Shown here one piece after another: positions 60,584-64,000 of a stretch of 64,000 nt of DNA. The position numbers were made by a program, and so were the translations under genes. Source of the stretch: Ziziphus jujuba (taxonomy: Eukaryota > Streptophyta > Magnoliopsida > Rosales > Rhamnaceae); assembly GCF_031755915.1 (NCBI RefSeq), contig NC_083382.1, positions 30,248,001 through 30,312,000 of the forward strand, written 5' to 3'. A model generated the notes under the pieces. The model did not search any database, had not been told where the DNA came from, and saw only the letters and a list, made by a program, of their open reading frames with translations. Numbering within the stretch: position 1 is the stretch's first letter; the number at the start of each line of letters is the position of its first letter.

Positions 60584-63500
60584 TGTCAGGACCCGTCCAA
60601 AATTCCTCACCGGAACCCTAGACAAGCCCTGATCTCAGGAAAACTCTACCGGACCCTCCAATGGAAAATTCGGTAGAACCTCCCCTAAGGGTTGGACTTA
60701 CCACAAATTTTCTGCACTGAAAATACACTTCTATAACCACCACCTTATTCCTCCCATCTTACTACAATTTAATTCCACAAATTTGCAGCACTTCAAAATA
60801 ATAACAGGGAATTAATACAGTATTTAATAAAATATGTCCAATACAGTATACAGAGCATTATACAAGTAAATATAAAATTTATTCAATGTCAGATAAGGAA
60901 GCAATACAAGATGGAGAGGAAAAAGGGAAGAAATGCTTCTTGGACTTTCGGCAATGAATTGAGACGTCGGGCTCATCCCGGACGATCAACGTCTCCCAAT
61001 CCTTGTACCTAGGGGAACGGAATTTAGAAATATGAGATGCTAATCATCTCAGTGAGTGACCCTATCTACTGTACAATTATAAAGCAACAATAATCATAGT
61101 ATAGTTGTTTAAGTAAGAATAAATAAGTAAGTAAATAATAATTAATTAAAAATAATATTTTCTCTCAAAACTCTTACAATTCACTCAGTTGGAAAAGTTT
61201 CCCTTTTAAAACATTTTCGCAAAACCCAATATTTTATGCCCCAAAAATCAAGGAATAAATAATCAAATAACATTCAAATAAAATACAAGAATTTAAGGAT
61301 CCAAATTTATAATGGAAATATAGAATAAGACATTATTGGATACAATAATTAAAATCATAATTAAACTTGTATTGAAGAAATTTGGCATAAGAACAAAAAT
61401 AGACCCAATATATAAATTATAAAATTTATTAATTAAATCAATAAAATAATCAAAGAAACATTTTAAATCAATTTAAACATCGATATAAAACAAATGATAA
61501 AAATATAATAGAATTTATTTTAAAATACCAATCGATTTAAATGATAAAATCAAGGCAAATAACTTTTAAACATTAATGAGAATAGGTAATAAAATCACGA
61601 TATCAATTTCATAAAATTTGTGTAAAGCTTTAAATTTAAATAAATAATAAAAACAACATTAAATACATTCTAATTTAGATACTACTTTAAAACTTTAGGA
61701 ATTGAAAACACCAATCCATTTAAATAGTAAAATAATCAAGGTAAAATGCATTTTAGAAACATTGATTAAATAAATTATAAAAATTCCATTAGATACATTT
61801 TTATTTTAAATACTCCTTAAAAACATTATTATTTGGAAATAATATCAAAAGCAACTTGACGCACCACAGTATATACTAGTGATGTCACACGATACCCAGC
61901 GTCCTGTGCACTGTGTAACAGGAGGTTAAAGAGAGAAACTTGCATACGGTCGCTTCGGCGTCTCGACAGCGCTGCTGCCTAAACCGTCATCCCGGCCATG
62001 GAGGGGGGCAGCTTATGGCCAATATCAAACTTGTCTGGCCTCGGTCCAATGGCAACTCACAGTAGACATTATAACTTGTGCGCTCATCCACATACACAGT
62101 ACAGAACACCAATACTGTATGAGTGCGTCTAAAACAAATAACCAAATTTATTATTAAAATACCCAATTTTTCCAAAATTCACCATGGGAATTATACCATT
62201 TTTCAAATTCACCATCCCACATTTTTCTTAAATAACACCAGCATAAATCCATTAATAATAATATACAAATAACTCTCCCCAAATCATAAAATCAATCAAA
62301 TAATATTCCAAGGCCATAATTATATAATTTGAAACCACCAAACTTAAACCAATATTTCCTTGAAATATTTAAAATCAAATCATGCCCAAAAATAATATTA
62401 AAACCACATGAAATTCTTATAATTTAATTCCACAATTCCTCAATACCATAAAATAATTTCCACAATAAATCAATTAATATTAAAATCACAATTCCTTTAA
62501 ATATCAAATTGTCATAAAATCAAGATTTCCATAACTTATCAAAAATCATATATTTCAATTTATTCAAATATGGGCATCAAAATTTCCACATATAAATCTA
62601 CTAAATATTTGACACATAAAATATAAATTTCAAATATTCAATTCACACAAAATATTCACAAATTTAATTTCCGAAATAAATTTGAAGGTGGGTCACTCAC
62701 CTGGAGTACGCAATTAATCCAAGATCCTCCATGGGATCAATTCCACAACGTACACGTGCTTCTAGAACAACAATATTGCACAACTCAAATAAATTAATAC
62801 TTTATGCGAGTAAATAATACCCGGTACCCGGGAAATTTAACACAAACGTTAACCAAAATTGACGAGTAATATACCGAATAGAAGCTTGTGGAACGAGGAT
62901 CGCATTACCGGACCCCATTGACTCCAGTTCCGCCGATGGTGGTTGGAATTTGCCCGGGAAGTACCGGCCGAACTTCACCTCCTCATAACTCGTGAACCAT
63001 TTCGAATTTAAACAATTGGAGACCATATTTGAACTCAGAGGAGAATCACCGGAAAACTCAACCCGCAGCCGTCGACTTCACCGGCCTGATCTGGGCGCGT
63101 CCGGCAGCGTCTGGCCGGGAAATTTGGAGGGTGGTGTCGTCGGGGACTGGGCTCCTTCCCTGGCCGGCGCTTGTGGTCATCCGGCGACCGAAAACCGAGA
63201 AACGGCAAGAACCCGAGAGGAGGAAAAGGAAGGAGAAGAAAGAAGAAGAAAGAAGAAGAAGAAAGGATTCGGGGTGGCTAGGTGTTTTTCCCACGTGGGG
63301 GAAGGAAAAAAAAAGAAAAAAGAAAAGAAAAAGAAAATAAAAAGAAAATAAAAGAAATAATTAAATAATAATAAATAATATTATGGTATAAAATAATAAT
63401 AAAATAATATGGTATTTAACCATAGTTGACATGTGGCATCTCACCATTGTGACACATGGCACCTTTTATTAAGTCACACATGGCACACTGTTCACATATT

Positions 63501-63918
63501 TAAAAATAATATTAAAATAATACTATATTTGAAAAATTTTGCAGGTCCATAACTTTCAAACCAGATGTCCAAATCGGACGTACCGCTAGTCTATGAACTC
63601 GTGTCGACGAGTATTTCACAACCATGCATGAGTCAAACTCAACTTTGCATGAATAAAAAGTCAACTCTGGCACCCCTTGGACAGTTTGGACCTTAACTTG
63701 TTTTGCCCATAACTTTCAAACCGTAGCTCCATTTTCAAAGTGCTACTAGTCTATGAATTCGTGACAACGTGTACTTTTTAATGGTACCTCAGTCAATGTG
63801 AGATTCCATCAAGATCAAAAAGTCAACATTTGACCCCTTCTCGATCAACGACGGTCAAACCCGGTCAACCTTGGTCAAATTTGAGAAATTTCGATGTACT
63901 TCGGGATGGGGTGTTACA
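60584..63918 (-). repeat. 5' LTR of gypsy B
   Basis: 3335 bases, TG...CA ends. It is longer than the gypsy A LTRs mainly because of an AT-rich expansion near 61,250-61,860 and 62,250-62,650. A purine-rich GAAGAAAGAAGAAG stretch lies at 63,210-63,260. The promoter side contains CCCACGTGGG near 63,290. Confidence 0.82.
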
Positions 63919-64000
63919 CGAACGGCCTCAAAGTTAATAGCAACTCCAACCTCATTATATTAAGGTTCCAAGCTTTTGTTTCCCGCCAAATACTTCCTAA
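63919..64000 (-). other. Sequence beyond gypsy B, possibly CACTA gene again
   Basis: The last 82 bases are outside the LTR. On the minus strand one frame reads RKYLAGNKSLEP, a stop, then YNEVGVAINFEAVR. The second piece is loosely like the N-terminal part of transposase_24 proteins, which would fit a gene interrupted by gypsy B, but the match is too short to be sure. Confidence 0.3.

Larger units (their letters stand above)
54368..63918 (-). mobile_element. Ty3/gypsy LTR retrotransposon B, left LTR truncated, gag deleted
   Basis: The right (5') LTR is complete (60,584-63,918). The left LTR keeps only its promoter-side end, matching 63,264-63,918, and is itself split by a solo LTR. The internal region is 2.7 kb with decayed pol and no gag. 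LTR ends resemble those of gypsy A (TGTAACACCCC ... CGGGTCCTGACA), so the two belong to related families but differ through most of the LTR. Confidence 0.8.
37875..64000. mobile_element. CACTA (En/Spm-type) transposon, left end and interior, right end outside
   Basis: The left end begins CACTACACGAAAATTAAAAT, the CACTA-type terminal inverted repeat, directly after ACA (37,872-37,874), which would be the 3-bp target duplication. Within the first 250 bases short GCGAC/GTCGC motifs occur in both orientations, as in CACTA subterminal regions. A repeat array and a minus-strand gene follow. Two gypsy elements are nested inside. No right terminal repeat was seen, so the element extends past 64,000 or is truncated. 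Confidence 0.75.

Noticed and set aside
60333..60625. Cysteine-rich small frames in gypsy B
   Set aside because: They are frame-shifted readings of protease and leader sequence that align with gypsy A.
63210..63360. Lysine-rich frames at the GAAGAA stretch
   Set aside because: They come from purine-rich low-complexity sequence in the gypsy B LTR.

Overview
The window looks like nuclear DNA of a eudicot plant, probably a woody or rosid lineage; the species cannot be named from the sequence. The evidence is AT-rich intergenic DNA with (TA)n tracts and small introns, leucine-rich-repeat receptor kinases (LRR-RLKs) of the MIK2-like subfamily, a secreted aldose 1-epimerase with plant-type exons, and CACTA, Ty3/gypsy, hAT, Mutator-like and TRIM-like transposable elements. 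No bacterial-type genes, rRNA, tRNA or CRISPR were seen.

Left half (1-37,874) is a birth-and-death cluster. Four recognisable MIK2-like LRR-RLK loci lie on the minus strand: an open but edge-truncated one (1-1432), one with three lesions (10,981-14,420), a heavily decayed one (21,861-24,277), and one that is complete except for a single-base frameshift (26,642-30,108). Small RLK shards lie between them (1819-2115, 4560-4604, 16,964-17,560, 25,416-25,538, 30,492-30,788, 33,232-33,278). Two aldose 1-epimerase copies (6163-9600 and 34,907-36,076) sit 5' of the two most similar RLKs. Segment 1-9092 and segment 28,626-37,874 are direct duplicates carrying RLK start, RLK shard, epimerase 3' relic, a Mutator-like MITE and the epimerase gene in the same order. 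Both epimerase copies are broken, at different places.

Right half (37,875-64,000) is a nest of transposons. A CACTA element starts at 37,875 inside intron 2 of epimerase copy B and does not end within the window. It has a 2.8-kb subterminal array of about 16 units, each with a GGCGACGCATAA-type inverted motif, then a minus-strand transposon gene (transposase_24-like exons, a DUF8039-like exon, and a Ulp1/C48 protease-like domain that lacks its catalytic Cys). A 10.4-kb Ty3/gypsy chromovirus-like element (43,273-53,709) is inserted into that gene. A second related gypsy element (54,368-63,918) has a truncated left LTR which itself holds a 2.8-kb solo LTR (54,680-57,488). All the element coding regions carry stops or frameshifts.

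Possibly only the edge-truncated RLK at 1-1432 is an intact plant gene, and only its first part can be seen. The most unusual structures are the dimeric, hairpin-rich CACTA subterminal array, a GC-AG intron in the nearly complete RLK, a hAT MITE placed exactly in an RLK signal-peptide codon with a readable 8-bp target duplication, and strong splice-donor/acceptor pairs conserved in all four LTRs.
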